DNA of 64,000 bases from positions 20,301,724 through 20,365,723 of the forward strand of contig NC_053114.1 of NCBI RefSeq assembly GCF_010015445.1, given 5' to 3'. Of the stretch, positions 22,877-35,433 are shown piece after piece (position 1 is the stretch's first letter; each line of letters opens with the position of its first letter). The notes beneath the pieces were generated by a model. It did no database searches. It was not told the origin of the DNA and saw only the letters and a list, made by a program, of their open reading frames with translations. A program made the translations under genes and the position numbers. Source of the stretch: Perca fluviatilis (taxonomy: Eukaryota; Chordata; Actinopteri; Perciformes; Percidae).

Positions 22877-24753
22877 TTACTCATTTATCCTTGGTCCATC
22901 CTGTCGTTTGGGAAAGGGGAAATCTGGATTGGTATGATATGGTCCTCTACTGACTAATTCAGTCCTCCTCACCGTGTCAGACAGGGTTGGCCAGTCAGCA
23001 GCATCAATAGGTTCTCCCCTGACGGACTCATGGATATCAGAACTTGTTGTGGAGGATAGGGTGTCTGCAAGCTGTAGTGTAGAAGCAGGGCCGGTTGCGT
23101 CTGTTGCTCCTTCACCTGAAGGCAAATACATACAATTGATGTTAATCTTTTAATACAGATACATGATGGCAATAGGTAATACACTGACTGATTTTCTCTC
23201 TTGTTCACATGTTGAGATTTATCACTGATCTTGTGAGTCATAATACGACAGGCAGTAAATACATCTAAATAATATTTTTTTTTAACAAGATCAGTGGTGT
23301 TTAATGGAGTGAGCAATTATTAAAACATTTGAAATTGGCATTAGGTGTAAATAAATCATTGTTAATTAAGCTTTTAAGTAAAATAAAGATTATTAAATAG
23401 ACTTACCTGCTGCAGGCTCTGTGTCCCCCGGTCTGTGTTTCACTGGTTGCTGTGCTAGGTGTGATCCTAGATGTCCCTTCACCTGCAGCTGTATTCAAGC
23501 ACAGAGTATAACCAAATCAGTGGAGTTCAATAAAATGAGTGAAACGATCGAGAATGAGGTTGAGTCGTAGTTTTACAATGAATGGAAGGGTGAGGTCATA
23601 TTTTGAGTGTATTTACATAATCTTGAACTATAACAGATGATTATAGCTATTAGTATGCATTTAGAGCCCACTACTACTTCTACTACTAAATCTCATACTA
23701 TTACTACCACCAATAACTATAATAAATAAACAAACTTACAAGGTTCAGAGAGAGGCGAACCTGGGGGATCAGCTGAGTTTTCTTCAGGAGGGGAGGGTCT
23801 CTGCAAAAATTTCTGGAGTGCATCTGGACATTTTAAAATATAAAATAAAATTAGCATAACATAACACCACTCATCACCAACACCATTACATTTATTGCGT
23901 GTATTCACAATCCAGGCAATGTATTATGTGGAATGCATACGTAGCAGATTCTACATTAAGATATAATTGAATTTGTCAGCAAAATCTTTCAATAGCCTGA
24001 CCAGAGTGATAGAGAAAACAGTGAGGTGGAAAGCTGTGGCATGCTTGGGAGACGTCAGGCTCAGAGCCTGACATCTCCCAAGCATGCCACAGCTTTCCAT
24101 CTCATAGCACCATCACTATGTTTTCTCTGATTACTTTGAATGTTTACCTAGCTGGAAGGCTAGACAAATGTTAAATGAGAAGAGAGAAGAAAACACTAGC
24201 TAGGCTACTCCTTAAAGCAGTTTGGCTAACAAGGCTAACCCTAAGTTTTTATTTTCCTTTTTTAAAGACGATTTTGTTGCTTGTGAAAGACAGCTTGTGG
24301 ATTAAGCTATGTAAACGATAGCCCACAGCCCAAGTGTTTATCCAAAGAATCCTATGTGTGACATAGTTAAAATGAACTTAAAGCTATGTGTCAACTTGTG
24401 TCAGTCTGTTCAACTTATTCTGTATGTTTATATCACTAGTGATACTGCCTGGAGAAATGGCGACACATGAGAACGTGCTTCCAAATATTGGTCATCTGTC
24501 AAACATTATTGAATAAGTTTTGATCAGGCTAGCTAGCTCCATTTACCAAGCAAGCTTACTAGGAATAGAATAGAATCGAATAGAATGCTATTCTAGCTAG
24601 TGCTAGCGGAGCACGCAGTGATAACTAGCTTCTACCAGCAATGAAACTTCAACCATTAACAGTCACACACAACACAATTTTTATTAAACTTTAGAACTAA
24701 TGTCTGAGATGAAAATACATACCTCTATACTCTATACTGGGCTGGGGTGCCAT
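22877..24753 (-). pseudogene. hAT transposase, N-terminal exons only
   Basis: Minus-strand exons with consensus splice sites: exon 1 24753-24723 (ATG; MAPQPSIEYR, donor GTATGT), exon 2 23823-23740 (DALQKFLQRPSPPEENS, donor GTAAGT), exon 3 23482-23407 (donor GTAAGT), exon 4 23115-22877 ending at TAA. Exons 1-3 join in frame. Exon 4 contains ADWPTLSDTVRRTELVSRGP and NPDFPFPK, the conserved motif before the TTF-type zinc finger of ZMYM1-like hAT transposases (xxWPxxLxxxxRxxxVxRGP). Joining exons 3 and 4 leaves the frame one base off, which suggests an indel in exon 3. Zinc finger, DDE core and dimerisation domain are all absent. Confidence 0.7.
24027..24099. repeat. Near-perfect 36-bp-arm hairpin
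   Basis: Left arm 24027-24062 (starts TGGAAAGCTGTGGCATGC) and right arm 24064-24099 are reverse complements with a single C/T difference, and essentially no loop. Outer segments (AGAGAAAACAGTGA, 24011; TCACTATGTTTTCTCT, 24113) can extend the stem. It lies in an intron of the hAT transposase gene. Confidence 0.9.
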
Positions 24754-24912
24754 GTTCATTTGTTTTAATGAGGGTTTTATTTCACCAGGGTTTTATTTCA
24801 TTTTTAACATATTAATCAATGTTGTTAAGAGAAAGATGTATGCTTAAGGGCACCACTAGAGGGCGCCCCCATAGGCAATCACCCAGTTCGCCTATAGCAA
24901 TTGCCAGCCCTG

Positions 24913-25689
24913 TGTGTGGGAGATTTGGAGATTCAGATTGAGATTGTTTCCGGAAGGAGGAAGACGGATGTGAGCATGCTACAGGCTGAAGCTGGAAAGC
25001 CACGTTTCCACACAGAAAACATTATTGGAGAGAAAGACTGTTAATGATTGAAAATGACGTATTCTTGTTTTCCCACAACACTACTTTTGTAAATACACCT
25101 TTTAAAGCCTGAACTACACACCAAGGAGCGAGTGGCGGCGATATCAACGCGAGACGGAGCTGCTCGGAGTACACAAGCAGGCTGTCCCTCTCGATGACCG
25201 ACACTAGCAGGCCCGGCTCCTAAATGTGGAACGACACAGCGTAGTACATAGTGGTATAGTATAGTATATAGTGTCTGCATTGACTACAGACAACAGACTA
25301 TTGATCCCAAACCGCTGTAAAGAGTGAGAGTAAGAGCGGCGTAGGGTTTGGATGTCTTGCATAGCATTTCAAAACATCTGCTGACGGCATCCAATTAGTG
25401 GAAGAGTGCCATCTGTAGATGAACAGTTTTTGCTAGGTCCATAGCTAGCTTGATTACACTGGTTTAATGAATAACTTTATCAAGAAATGACATTTTCTTA
25501 ATTTGAATATGAAACGGAATCAAATGGAGCTTATAACAACTTTGCAGAAAAGTAGTTGTGTGCACATCCCATTTTATAATTTGGCCAGGTTTAGGTAAAT
25601 TCAATTAAATTCATGCAAGTGCTTGATGAATCAAACATTTTCTAAATATGCCATTGAGAGTCCATTGATGTTAGCGAAAGCTGCTTAGC
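24913..25689. other. No gene seen
   Basis: The block 25100-25340 is of higher GC with short repeats (GTAGTACATAGTGGTATAG) and may be an old repeat. The overlapping small frames on the minus strand have no recognised motif. Confidence 0.3.
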
Positions 25690-25890
25690 CTGTTCATGAT
25701 CATGGGGAGCTGGAGCCTATCCCAGCATGCAATGGGAGACAAAGAGAGACAAGAGCAAAGAGATGACAAACACAGTTACATCTATGGGCAATTAAGAAGT
25801 GCCAATTAACCTGACTTTCACGACTGTGGGAGGAAACCCTCACAGACACAAGGCAACCATGCAAACTCCACTCAGACAGCATCTAGCACA
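25690..25890. repeat. Dispersed vertebrate repeat (GGGAGCTGGAGCCTATCCCA)
   Basis: GGAGCTGGAGCCTATCCCAG, then GGCAATTAAGAAGTGCC, GACTGTGGGAGGAAACC and CCATGCAAACTCCACTCAGA follow the order of a widespread repeat of fish. It is a degraded copy. Confidence 0.65.
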
Positions 25891-28471
25891 TAGTTTTCTT
25901 GCTGTGAGGCGACAGGGTTAACTACCATTAACATTACACTCCTAAAAATGTTCTTTACAATTGAGGATTGGGATCACCCTTTGTCTGCTCCTGCTGATTG
26001 CTGTTTTATTGCACCAGTTGATGCCTTGCAGACAAACTATTAATGGACATTAATAATATAGCAATGCTATATATTGTACCTATGAATGAATATTTATAAA
26101 GCCTGGTTTTATTATATGGGAAGATTAAAGTCTCCTCTCTCCAAAAGATAAATCTGAGAAACATAAGCATATTACATGTCTTTATCACATTGTCTGCAGC
26201 AACAGCCTCTGTCTCAGCTTTCCGCACTGAGTTATGACCTCATCATCTCGTTTGTACAAAAGGGAAAAATTAAATTAGTTAGAGTAATGAACCTAGGTGC
26301 TTTTCATAAGAACTTCCCCTGCTCATTGTTGCCCAAGTCATTTAAGAGACTAATCTGCCACATATACCCCATCTCACTTAAATCCCGTCCCTCTGAAAGA
26401 ACTGTCAGGGGTCTGCCTTTTCAAACATGACTCCCCATGGGGGTCCTAGATCACAGATGAAAGTGTGCTGAACGATCTGGCAGACCGGGGTGGAGGGATG
26501 GCATTGAAGGGACTTAGGAGTGCGATTCATCAAATTAACAAATTTGCTTTCCTTTTCCCGGTAGGCAATGGAGTAAATTCTTGGGTACTTAAAACAGTGT
26601 TGCACTGACAAGGAGGGAGAGGGGGAGGAGTCGGAAGGTAGATGGAAGTTCTCAGTAAGAAGGCGATGTGAGTGTGAATGTGTAATTAATGACACTCTTA
26701 CTCCTAATTAAAACCTCTTAGCTTTCTCCTCACATGGCTGCAGCAGCTGGTATAGACAAGGCCCTCACTGCGAGATGTGAGACATACATTTGATGACAGT
26801 ATCACAAGGCAGCACCTGCTTATGTCTACACCTGTCATTGCTGGAATCATACCTCATTCTGTCAATGAATTAACATCCTCCTGGGCTAAGAGAGAGAGAA
26901 AAAAGTGGATTATCTCATCCCAGAATGAAAATCCCTGGTGGCTCGAAGGTGGTACTATGTATCCATTTTCAAAATTAAATATATCGTTGTTTGGTTCAGC
27001 TAGGCAGACACCTGCCTCCACTAGTAAAACTGGCATATTCCAGATCTGAGAGATTTCCCCCAGGAACCACATCACAGTATTGCCTTGTAACTATAACTTA
27101 ATATCATGTCAAAATCTCCTGAGGATGATACAGCTAGTCAAGCCCCAGAAAGAGGAAAAACAAGAGCAAGTCAAACGCTCAGAGAAACAGATGGAGGCCA
27201 AAAGCAGGTGGAAGAAAGAAAGAGAGAGAGGCAGCGTAAGGGAGTAAGGGAGGGAGAAAAAGGAAACCCAACTCACAGAAGGAGACATAACACAATACCC
27301 CCAGATAATAACAGCAACATGGGAACAATAAAAGGCTATCAAGTCATTTGAAAAAACAATAGGAAACAGCACGGGAGTGCCATTTAGTATTAAATTTTAA
27401 TGTTAGTTCAATAAATGATTCTGTTGTCTTTTACAGAAGTGTTTTTAACCGGGGCAGACCACACGGGCAGTCCTGCGGGACTCGCAGAAATGCACTTCTT
27501 GCATGCCATCTCACTAATACTCTTGCTCTGGTATCCATTCTTTTAGCTCTGTGTCTATCCTCTTACACTTTCACCTAAGACCTGTTGGCCAAATCAGTTT
27601 CCATGGTTCTCAATCCCTTATTAATATTACTTAAGCTGCTTTATTTATGTTTCACACAATTGGCTTCCGCAGCTTCTCTACTCAATAGATGGCATTCCTT
27701 TTCCATAGAGACGATTATTAATAATTGCTGATGTCATACTGATGTTTTGATGTTGTTGCTGTGGTTGACCGATGACTAGATCACATTATTGGTGTGCTGT
27801 CACCCACAGCTATATTCTGTTGAATAGAAAACTGTAAGTGAATGTGAATGCGATTGTGTGTGTGCAGTCGGGTGGTTGGCAGGTAGCTCAGGCAGACATC
27901 TGATAGTTGACGAACATATGATTCAGAGGCTCACCTGCTCTACTGTTTAGACCTGTTTATATTGTTTATAATTGCTTTCTTAGGGATCACTTCAGCCTTA
28001 ACTGACTCGATGCTTTAAAGAAAGAAAGAAGTGATAATGAAGAACATTGCTCTATTTCAACCATGAGACATGTTGCAGTTGAAAACTGTAGAAAATTGAT
28101 TCAAGCAGTGAAACAACTTGTCATCTTTGTGCTCCCTGATAGCATGATGAATTGCTACTGTGGACATCTCAATCACCTACACTGTCTTGGTAAGCCACAC
28201 TTGATCACTGTCAGAGAAGCTCAAGATGGTCAGCGATTGCTGTATAGGCAAGGGACTTACCTCCTATTCCTATTTATTTGCTTTCTCTTGCTCACACAAA
28301 CACACTTATTTGTGTCAAGCTGGTGGTCTGGCAGACCTGAGATGAAAATAGTCCTGAAAATAATCTTTCAGCATATGGGAAATAATTATTTGAAGAAAAT
28401 ATCCAAGAATCCACATGAAAAAAGTCATTACTGAGGTTTATCTTGCAGTATATGTAAACTGTGGATATGGG
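25891..28471. other. No gene seen; possible conserved non-coding DNA
   Basis: No exon or repeat ends are recognised. AT-rich islands with homeobox-type cores (GTGTAATTAATGACAC near 26680, CTCCTAATTAAAACC near 26702) may be conserved elements. The purine-rich run 27160-27270 gives artificial frames. Confidence 0.3.
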
Positions 28472-28475
28472 TTAA

Positions 28476-28850
28476 AGGGGTGGTTAGGACCTCATTTCCA
28501 AGTTAGCCAGTGTGTTATTTATCAGTGAAGACCGTTTACAACACATTTCATCCAGTCCTTCTAGTTGCAGAGTTCGCTGGTGCTAGGCTAGCGCAAGTCA
28601 ACAGTATCTGCTAGCCTGCCACTAAAAACAGTCTTACCCACTCCACAGTACACCCGAGGTAGATAAATTATAATGCCAGACTATCGATGTAAATGTCTGT
28701 GTTGATAGAATAATGTTAGCTAGTCTAGCACCAGTGAACTCTGCAACTAGAAGGACTGGATGAAATGTGTTGAAAACGCTTTCCACTGAAAAATAGCACA
28801 CTGGCTAACTTGGAAATGAGGTCGTATGTCCAAAATTCTGAACCACCCCT
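28476..28850. mobile_element. TTAA-flanked palindromic MITE, 375 bp
   Basis: TTAA stands at 28472-28475 and 28851-28854. The ends are AGGGGTGGTTAGGACC and, reverse-complemented, AGGGGTGGTTCAGAAT. Arms of about 110 bases pair almost fully (GCAGAGTTCGCTGGTGCTAG near 28566 against CTAGCACCAGTGAACTCTGC near 28725). There is no coding capacity. Target and ends fit piggyBac-type elements. Confidence 0.85.
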
Positions 28851-29371
28851 TTAAATGAATACTGACAAGTAATTCCGCAAGATTTGTGTATCACAAAATA
28901 GTGATCTATGATCATTAAATCATTACTAATTTTGTTTGCCTTTTTGAGGCTCTGTAAAAGTAATGATCACACCGTCACTGAGTGTGAAAATGGGATCAAA
29001 TGCATTTCACTTATCAATAAGCTCACACAGACACTATCCTTTCGGCTATATTTACTTTTCATTGACAATTTAAATCTGCAACAAGTAAATTATTTTGTGC
29101 CATAGTGTTTTCAAAACAGCCAGTAGGAAGGGATATATGATAAATTCTCTAAGTCATGTTGATTAGCCTACTTTTCCTTTTCATATTCTGCCATAAAGAC
29201 AATACTATCTTGCTCTTTTACATTGTTGAAGATATTTTAGTCCATTTCTTTGTGAATGTAGGTGAAGATGATCTGTTCTTGGTGGATTTAGTATTGTATT
29301 GCTTCTTGCTTTACTTATATTTATATTGGTGCACTACTGTATAATAGAGTTTTCTCTAATGACACAAGTCA

Positions 29372-29832
29372 GTGGTTCCCAACCTGGGGTCCGGGCACCC
29401 CTTAGGGGGGCGGCAAAGATCACAGGGGGTGCGCAAGTCTTTATCTGGTTTGAGGTTGAGGTAAAAAAAAAATATTTCCACATGTTAAACAAATTATGAT
29501 AATACACTAGAATATATAATGTATACAAAAGTCTGTATAAAAACTATATATTTTTGTTCTTGCTTAAAATTAACCTGGGACCCTTGCTGTCATCAGGTCA
29601 GCTGCTAGCTGCTAGCATCCTCGTCTTTCCTGCCGCCACGACATCACTATTTTATGAATGAAACATGACGGAGAAACGTAAAAGTCCTGATAACTGCTCT
29701 GTATCAAAAAAGAAAGTAAGGCTCCATCTCGAGAGTTACCTCAACTTTGGTTTCGGGGGGAGGGGCCTCAGCTTTTCTTAGACATAAGTAGGGGGGGCGC
29801 CAAGGAAAAAAGGTTGGGAGTCATTCTTAATC
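29372..29832 (+). mobile_element. hAT (Charlie-like) remnant with transposase N-terminus
   Basis: The left end CAGTGGTTCCCAACCTGGGG and the right end (reverse complement GACTCCCAACCTTTTTTCC) are typical of Charlie-type hAT elements. Inside, ATG at 29666 opens a short frame MTEKRKSPDNCSVSKKKVRL, then HLESYLNFGF, the start of a ZBED5/SCAND3-like hAT transposase. The rest is missing. The right terminal CAG(T) is eroded and the flanking 8-mers do not match. Confidence 0.65.
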
Positions 29833-30777
29833 AATTGATTTCTTTAAAATGTGTCTGTTAATTTGCACACATCACATCACGGCTTAACTCGTCAACACCA
29901 TATTTATCTATGTATTTATTATATTGATGCTTTTTTTTTGGTGGAGATTCCAAAGAGTCCAAAGATGCCAGATATGTCAGGCTGAATTAGAGGACAGACA
30001 TTGTAAATGTATTTGTAGCGATAAAATGCATGACATCTTGAATTTGAATCCTTCAGTCAGTGTAAGCCATTTAGTGTAGCTTCAGTTCAGTGATGGAACG
30101 ACACTATGTTACAACATACTGTACTGTATGTAATGCATATGTCTTACCTGAAGGAAGATTTGTAACGTCTCTGATACAGTAAGCCATGATTATATTGACA
30201 ATTCTTCATGATTTCTCCTGTATGTCACTTTGACTGATGCATAACACAGAAAATGTGATATATAGCTCTATAGTGTATATTTGTACATACTATAAATGCT
30301 ATCAATCAAAGCAAACAAGGCAGCAGACTGACATCGCATTACTCCGTTATTGGAACACTTGACCAGTAAATGGGATTTAGTGTGGAGTAAAATACAATAA
30401 ATTTCACAAAACTTCACCAGGCTTCAGCTTATTATTGATCCCCTGCATTTACTGGATATATTATATATCCTTATAGCCCACATTCATTTATCATCTTGAG
30501 AAATTGATATGACATGTAATGGGGGCACTTTACATAATAAAATGCATTGTTTTAATCATATTATGTAAGAATGAATTAAAATAACTAAGACCCTTCTCAT
30601 TTTGCATTTACAAATTAGAATAGTTCCACGTGTTTGCCATTGACTGGCATTCCCCTATTATACTGTACTTAATGGGGGACTTGTACTTAAATGCTTAGGC
30701 TCTCCAACTCCATGATGTCTTATAGGATTAATAAAAGTAAAGTGTCAAATCAGGTCATCATCATTTATTACAACAGT

Positions 30778-30842
<65 letters not shown>

Positions 30843-30990
30843 GCTTTATTTATATAGCACCTTTCAAACATAACAAAATCCAATTGAAAGTGCTGAACAG
30901 TGATTGAAAAACTGACAAAAACAGGGATATAAAAAAATGGATTTAGAGACTAAAAACGTGGATTTAGAGACTAATGCTCACTAAAATCAG
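30778..30990 (-). repeat. (ATCA)n microsatellite on a LINE 3' tail
   Basis: Sixteen ATCA units (30778-30841) run into AGCTTTATTTATATAGCACC TTTC, the common 3' end of fish non-LTR elements in reverse. The microsatellite is therefore the expanded tail of a minus-strand LINE or SINE. The DNA 29833-30777 has no gene. Confidence 0.8.
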
Positions 30991-31549
30991 AGTAATTGGT
31001 TGAAATAAACCATTATGAAATTGAAATATCATTTATAAAATAAATGTCCTCTTTTCTTTGAAAAAAGAATCCAATATTGAGATTCTGATTAAAATGCCTC
31101 AACAGCGACACCTGCAGGTAAGAGAGGAAAGGGCAGTCTGGGGGACGGAGGACACAGAGTTGGATGAACTCTGCTGTCCTCCCATTGGCTATCGTAGGGC
31201 GGGATCTCCTATATCAATTTAATGTACTTAATTTTTTTCATGCTCATCTGTTTTTGGCCAAAACACGTAATATGATAATGCAAGGGAGGACGTCCTCCCT
31301 AACCAATCAACAACCAGAACACAAGATTGTCATTGCGTTGGTCCAATGATAATTTCCGAGTGTGAGTAATGTTAACTGGCAGTAAACTTTTCTTTTCTTG
31401 TTTACAATCTATGGCAGTAAAGTGATCAAGATTCATACAGTAGCATGTCAGAAAATAAATTATAATGTGCAAATTACGAACTAGCCTAATACATTTTATT
31501 TAACCCTTTTCAACAGATGCCAAATTTCCTTTTTCAGATTTAAGTTTCA

Positions 31550-31742
31550 TTACATTACATGTCATTTAGCTGATGCTTTCATCCAAAGCAACTTACAATT
31601 TCTATTTATGTCAGAGGTTGCACGCCTCTGGAGCAACTAGGGGGGAATTGTCTTGCTCAGGGACACACGTATTGCAGTTGGAGTTAAACCCAGGTCTCCC
31701 GCACCAAAGGCATGTGTTATATCCACTGCGCCACCACCTCCC
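31550..31742 (-). repeat. tRNA-derived SINE
   Basis: Reverse complement starts with GGCGCAGTGGATATAACACA (A-box-like) and has GAGACCTGGGTTTAACTCC (B box, usual GGTTCGATTCC). The tail includes TGTCATTTAGCTGATGC (read on the plus strand at about 31560). It is recognised as a common teleost SINE; a fragment of the same tail is at 22437-22500. Confidence 0.75.
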
Positions 31743-31859
31743 TAAGTTCCAGCTAGGTGAAAGGCCTAATTGTATTTTAATTTTATTTTAGAAGTTATCT
31801 GTTGTAATTATGGCTGATACTTGGGCAGGGCCATCACAGAAAAAAAAAAGGAAATGAAA

Positions 31860-32519
31860 CGAAGAACAGCTAAAAGCTAAAAGGGAAAGTGACAGAAGAG
31901 GGGCGAAAACCCGAGTCAATCTCCATCAGGCTTTCAACATATGGCGACAATTACTGGATTGTAAATGATTCAAAACAACCCCGAATTGGCCATTTAGGTA
32001 TGAATAATGTCTATTTAATTCATAAAATAACTTTACATTGTGAGACATGGTTGCACATCAGGTGTTTATTTCTTTTCAGTCGGCCTACTATTTTCTTTTT
32101 GTCCCCCTGTACTTGTGTAAAGCGTCTGGTTTTCATGAAAAGTATAAATCTAAATTATTATTTTTAATTTGTTGGTTGCTACAACAAACTATTAATGCTT
32201 TGGCTCGTAACACAGCGACAATGATTACGTCACCCGGTTTGACGATAAATCCAGGCTAAGTTACCGTATGCAACACTTGAAATTAAACGATGCATCTGTA
32301 ACTTATTCTCTTATTGTAAATGAATGAATTGCTGTCTAAGAAAAACATTCAGCGCGACTATATGACCTCCCCGTAATGCTAACTCAGTAATACAGTGGGC
32401 AATACAGCACCATAAAGAAAAGACCTTTACGATAGCAGGTGTGGTAAAAACACTATCTTTTTTGTCCAAAGCGGCCGCTAGAATCAACACAAACTGAAAT
32501 TTACAAAAAGCCACTTTAA
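31860..32519. mobile_element. Transposon-like segment with one TTAA end
   Basis: GAGGGGCGAAAACCCGAG translates as part of RGAKTRVNLHQAFNIWRQL, similar to a motif (KTRVNIGxAFxRWR) seen in many fish transposon-linked proteins. CTAGAATCAACACAAACTG leading to AAAAGCCACT|TTAA at 32516 resembles the right end of a TTAA-type element. The left end is not identified and the protein is broken, so this is tentative. Confidence 0.35.
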
Positions 32520-35063
32520 ATGAGATGGGTGTTGTGTAAAATTCCCACTATAACATACTGGGTGCTGTGTCGACATCCTCGTTGGACTGACAAGCTTCTA
32601 GTGACACAACACACACACAAGGTTCATTACCATGCATGTAACAATACTCTCAGGTAGAGATCAAACAATCAGTGATTCCACGGCAGCACAGGTGCTTTAT
32701 GGAAAACCATAGGGTGTGGCCGGACGAGCCGGTGTGTCTTAAAGAACTATCCACGTACCTGACCTCAGGCGGATCATCCCCGTACATATGGAATGTGTAA
32801 CGGTGGAGAGATAATCTCGATACGATAGAGAACAATCTGATTTCTGCATTAACGCACATCAGTGATGGAATAATATGAAGTGCAGTCAAATGTGCAGATA
32901 TTCTCACAACAGGTGCCATCATTTAAATCATGCAACACAAAATCACCTCTTTTGCTTTCCTTTAAAAGCTGTGAACTCAGTGACATCAAGCTCTGACAAG
33001 TTTCTGGCAGAAGGGAAGAGTGTGGAGCACTGACACCACAAAACCTTTTAGTACAAGAAAACCAATGGCCTTTTGTTGAAAGAGCAAAATTCCGTTGAGT
33101 GAGTGTACAGCGCCATGAATAAGCCACCAGGGGCTGGGGCAGAGCCTAATGTGTTGCTCTGGTCCAAGCAGAAGGACCATTGCACAAAACACTTTCGTGA
33201 TATTAGGAGAGTCAAACAGAACCACAAGGACATATAGTGCCACTTCAAGACGTACTGCATAACCTCCAGAACAGTTTAACAGGAATGATATATTTTATGT
33301 ATTAAAGCAGGAAAATAATTATACCACAATCAGCAAGCATGGATTGTGAGGGGATACAAGGTCTCACTGCAACAAGCACCGGCATTTAAACAAAGGTGTG
33401 TTATTCATATTATGACTTCTTATTACCCGTAGATTTTTACTTGGATTAAGGTCATTGTTTTGTATTACTTAGCATGCAGTCATTCCACTTCCAGTGTCCA
33501 GTGCGTCTTTCTTGTGCTGCAAACCTGTCTCCAAAAAAATCACGTTCCTACACCACTAAACTGCATTTTCAATGATGTTTAGAATTTTCTCCCGGATTGC
33601 AAGTCTTTGTACGAGCAACAGCCGCACGTTGTGAAGCGGCCACAGTTTTAAACATGTGGTTAACATTTTGAATTGAAAGAAAACGGACTCCCTATGTAGA
33701 CTTTGAACTCAGATTTTGATTAGAAAGGTATTTGTAATACATCAAAAGCTAACCTGTAGTCCTGGACTAAATATGTTTCCTTCGAAACGTACGTAATCGA
33801 GAATGCAGTTTAGTTGTATGGGAATGTAATTTTTAGGAGACAATCTTTAGGGCTATGTGCTGATATAAAAACTGCACACCGGACTTTAGACATCAAACAG
33901 ATTATGAGTTAAGTCAAAAATGTGAATAACCAGTAACATTAAAATTCATAAAAAAGTAATAATTGTCCTTAAAATGTCCTCTCCAACTTTCATCATATGC
34001 TTGGACTGTGGTTTAATGCATCATATGTGTCCTCTCCTGTCTTTTTTATCACCTCTTACACACACATATTATCACCTCTTACACACACATAGCTTCATCT
34101 CACACACAAATCAGTTGAATTTTTAAAGAAACATCAAAGGAGACTGATCTTCCAGGACATACAGACAGTGCCAAGAAATTGTTTAAAGTGCTGAGTTCAA
34201 CAGATATCCCATCCAGCCTTTGCAGGGCTCCAACCGCTGAGGTATGCTGTCTTCCAAATCATGATTTGAAGAGTTGAATCTATACACGTTTAACACACTG
34301 CCAAGGGATATTACGAACAAAGTAAGGCCTCTGTGGCTGCCTAAAGGAGCTCTTACATTGGATTGGTGGAATTGTTTCAGAACTTTTTAGTATAATATAT
34401 TTATTGCATGTATTGTATGTCCAAATGTGCTCAGTTAGCTAAATGCATTAAGCCTGACATACTAAAACAAAGTAGTTTGTTTTTTACATCTGCAGTTGTA
34501 GACTACCTGGCCTACAAGGCTATGTCAATCATGGACACATTCACATACACACTCCCATCACTGTCAACAGGAGACCTCCCAAGAAAAACGATTTCAGCAC
34601 AAAATGACATGGTGGAAAAAAATACTTTTTTTTACTAGATATCAACATATATAGTATGTGTCGTTCTAGAGGGCATGGGCAAATGTTATTTCTAGTTTAA
34701 TTTGGAGGACTTGTTAAAGGATTCCCTTTGTCCTGTATCTCCTCCTTAAAGTTCTCTTGACCTACTTCCTGTCTTATGAGTGCTGACAGGTGTTGTACAC
34801 CAGCGAGACACAATGACAGGACCTGTTTACTTGTGTTTCATTCAGCACGGACATCTGTTCAAATATCCCCTTTAAAGGAGCGTCAGGAGAAGTACAGAGT
34901 CTTTCTTCGGATGTGGTCCAAAATGTCATTGTTTTTTCCTAATTTTCTTTTCTTAGTGGATATACACAGACATTCTGAAACAGACAGTAAGACATAGTGA
35001 ATTGTAGTCAGTAATTAAATACATCATGAAAGGACAGCTTGGGATTTATGTGAGTTTAACACA
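32520..35063. other. No gene seen
   Basis: Unique-looking DNA. Several overlapping frames on the minus strand (32650-33260) share no recognised domain. A short direct repeat TATCACCTCTTACACACACA occurs twice at 34049-34090. Confidence 0.3.
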
Positions 35064-35433
35064 TTGGTGGCTGTGACTAAGTGGTAGAGAGGTTGCCTGC
35101 CAATCGGAAGGTTGGTGGTTCGATCCCTGGTCCTGCCTTGGGCAAGACAGTGAACCCCAGGTTGCCCCTGGTGCTGTGCCATTGGAGTGTAAATGTGTGT
35201 CAATGTTTACCTGATAAGCAGGTGGCACCTTGTATGGCAGCCTTGGCCACAGTGTATGAATGTGTGTGAATGGTTTAACATAGTGAATGGTTCCTGTACT
35301 ATGTTAAAGCGCTTTGAGTAGTCGTTAAGACTAGAAAACCGTATCTATAAACTTTACCTTGGCCTCCTTATTCAATATGTAATGAATGCATTGACACCAA
35401 AATATTTTTGTAAATGTGTAAAAAAAAAAAAAA
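35064..35433 (+). repeat. tRNA-derived SINE with A-rich tail
   Basis: A box AGTGGTAGAGAGG (about 35080) and B box GGTTCGATCCC (35118-35128) are present at tRNA-like spacing. The 3' part AAAGCGCTTTGAGTAGTCG and CCGTATCTATAAACTTTACC is a LINE-derived tail. A run of 14 A (about 35421-35434) lies further down and may not belong. Confidence 0.8.

Larger units (their letters stand above)
22329..24912 (-). mobile_element. hAT transposon, 2584 bp, with perfect 8-bp target duplication
   Basis: The 8-mer TGTGTGGG stands on both sides (22321-22328; 24913-24920). Ends are CAGGGCCGGCTCTAG on the left and, reverse-complemented, CAGGGCTGGCAATTGC on the right, so the first ten bases match at nine. The element keeps the 5' exons of its transposase gene on the minus strand (22877-24753) but not the catalytic part: full hAT genes need about 2 kb of coding DNA. 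It is therefore an internally deleted, non-autonomous derivative. It also carries a long hairpin at 24027-24099 and a fragment of a SINE tail at 22437-22500. Confidence 0.88.

Noticed and set aside
28063..28434. 123-codon frame on the plus strand
   Set aside because: No recognisable motif; a hydrophobic stretch alone is not enough.
30778..30841. CRISPR-like or satellite array
   Set aside because: Simple ATCA microsatellite without spacers, at a retroelement tail.
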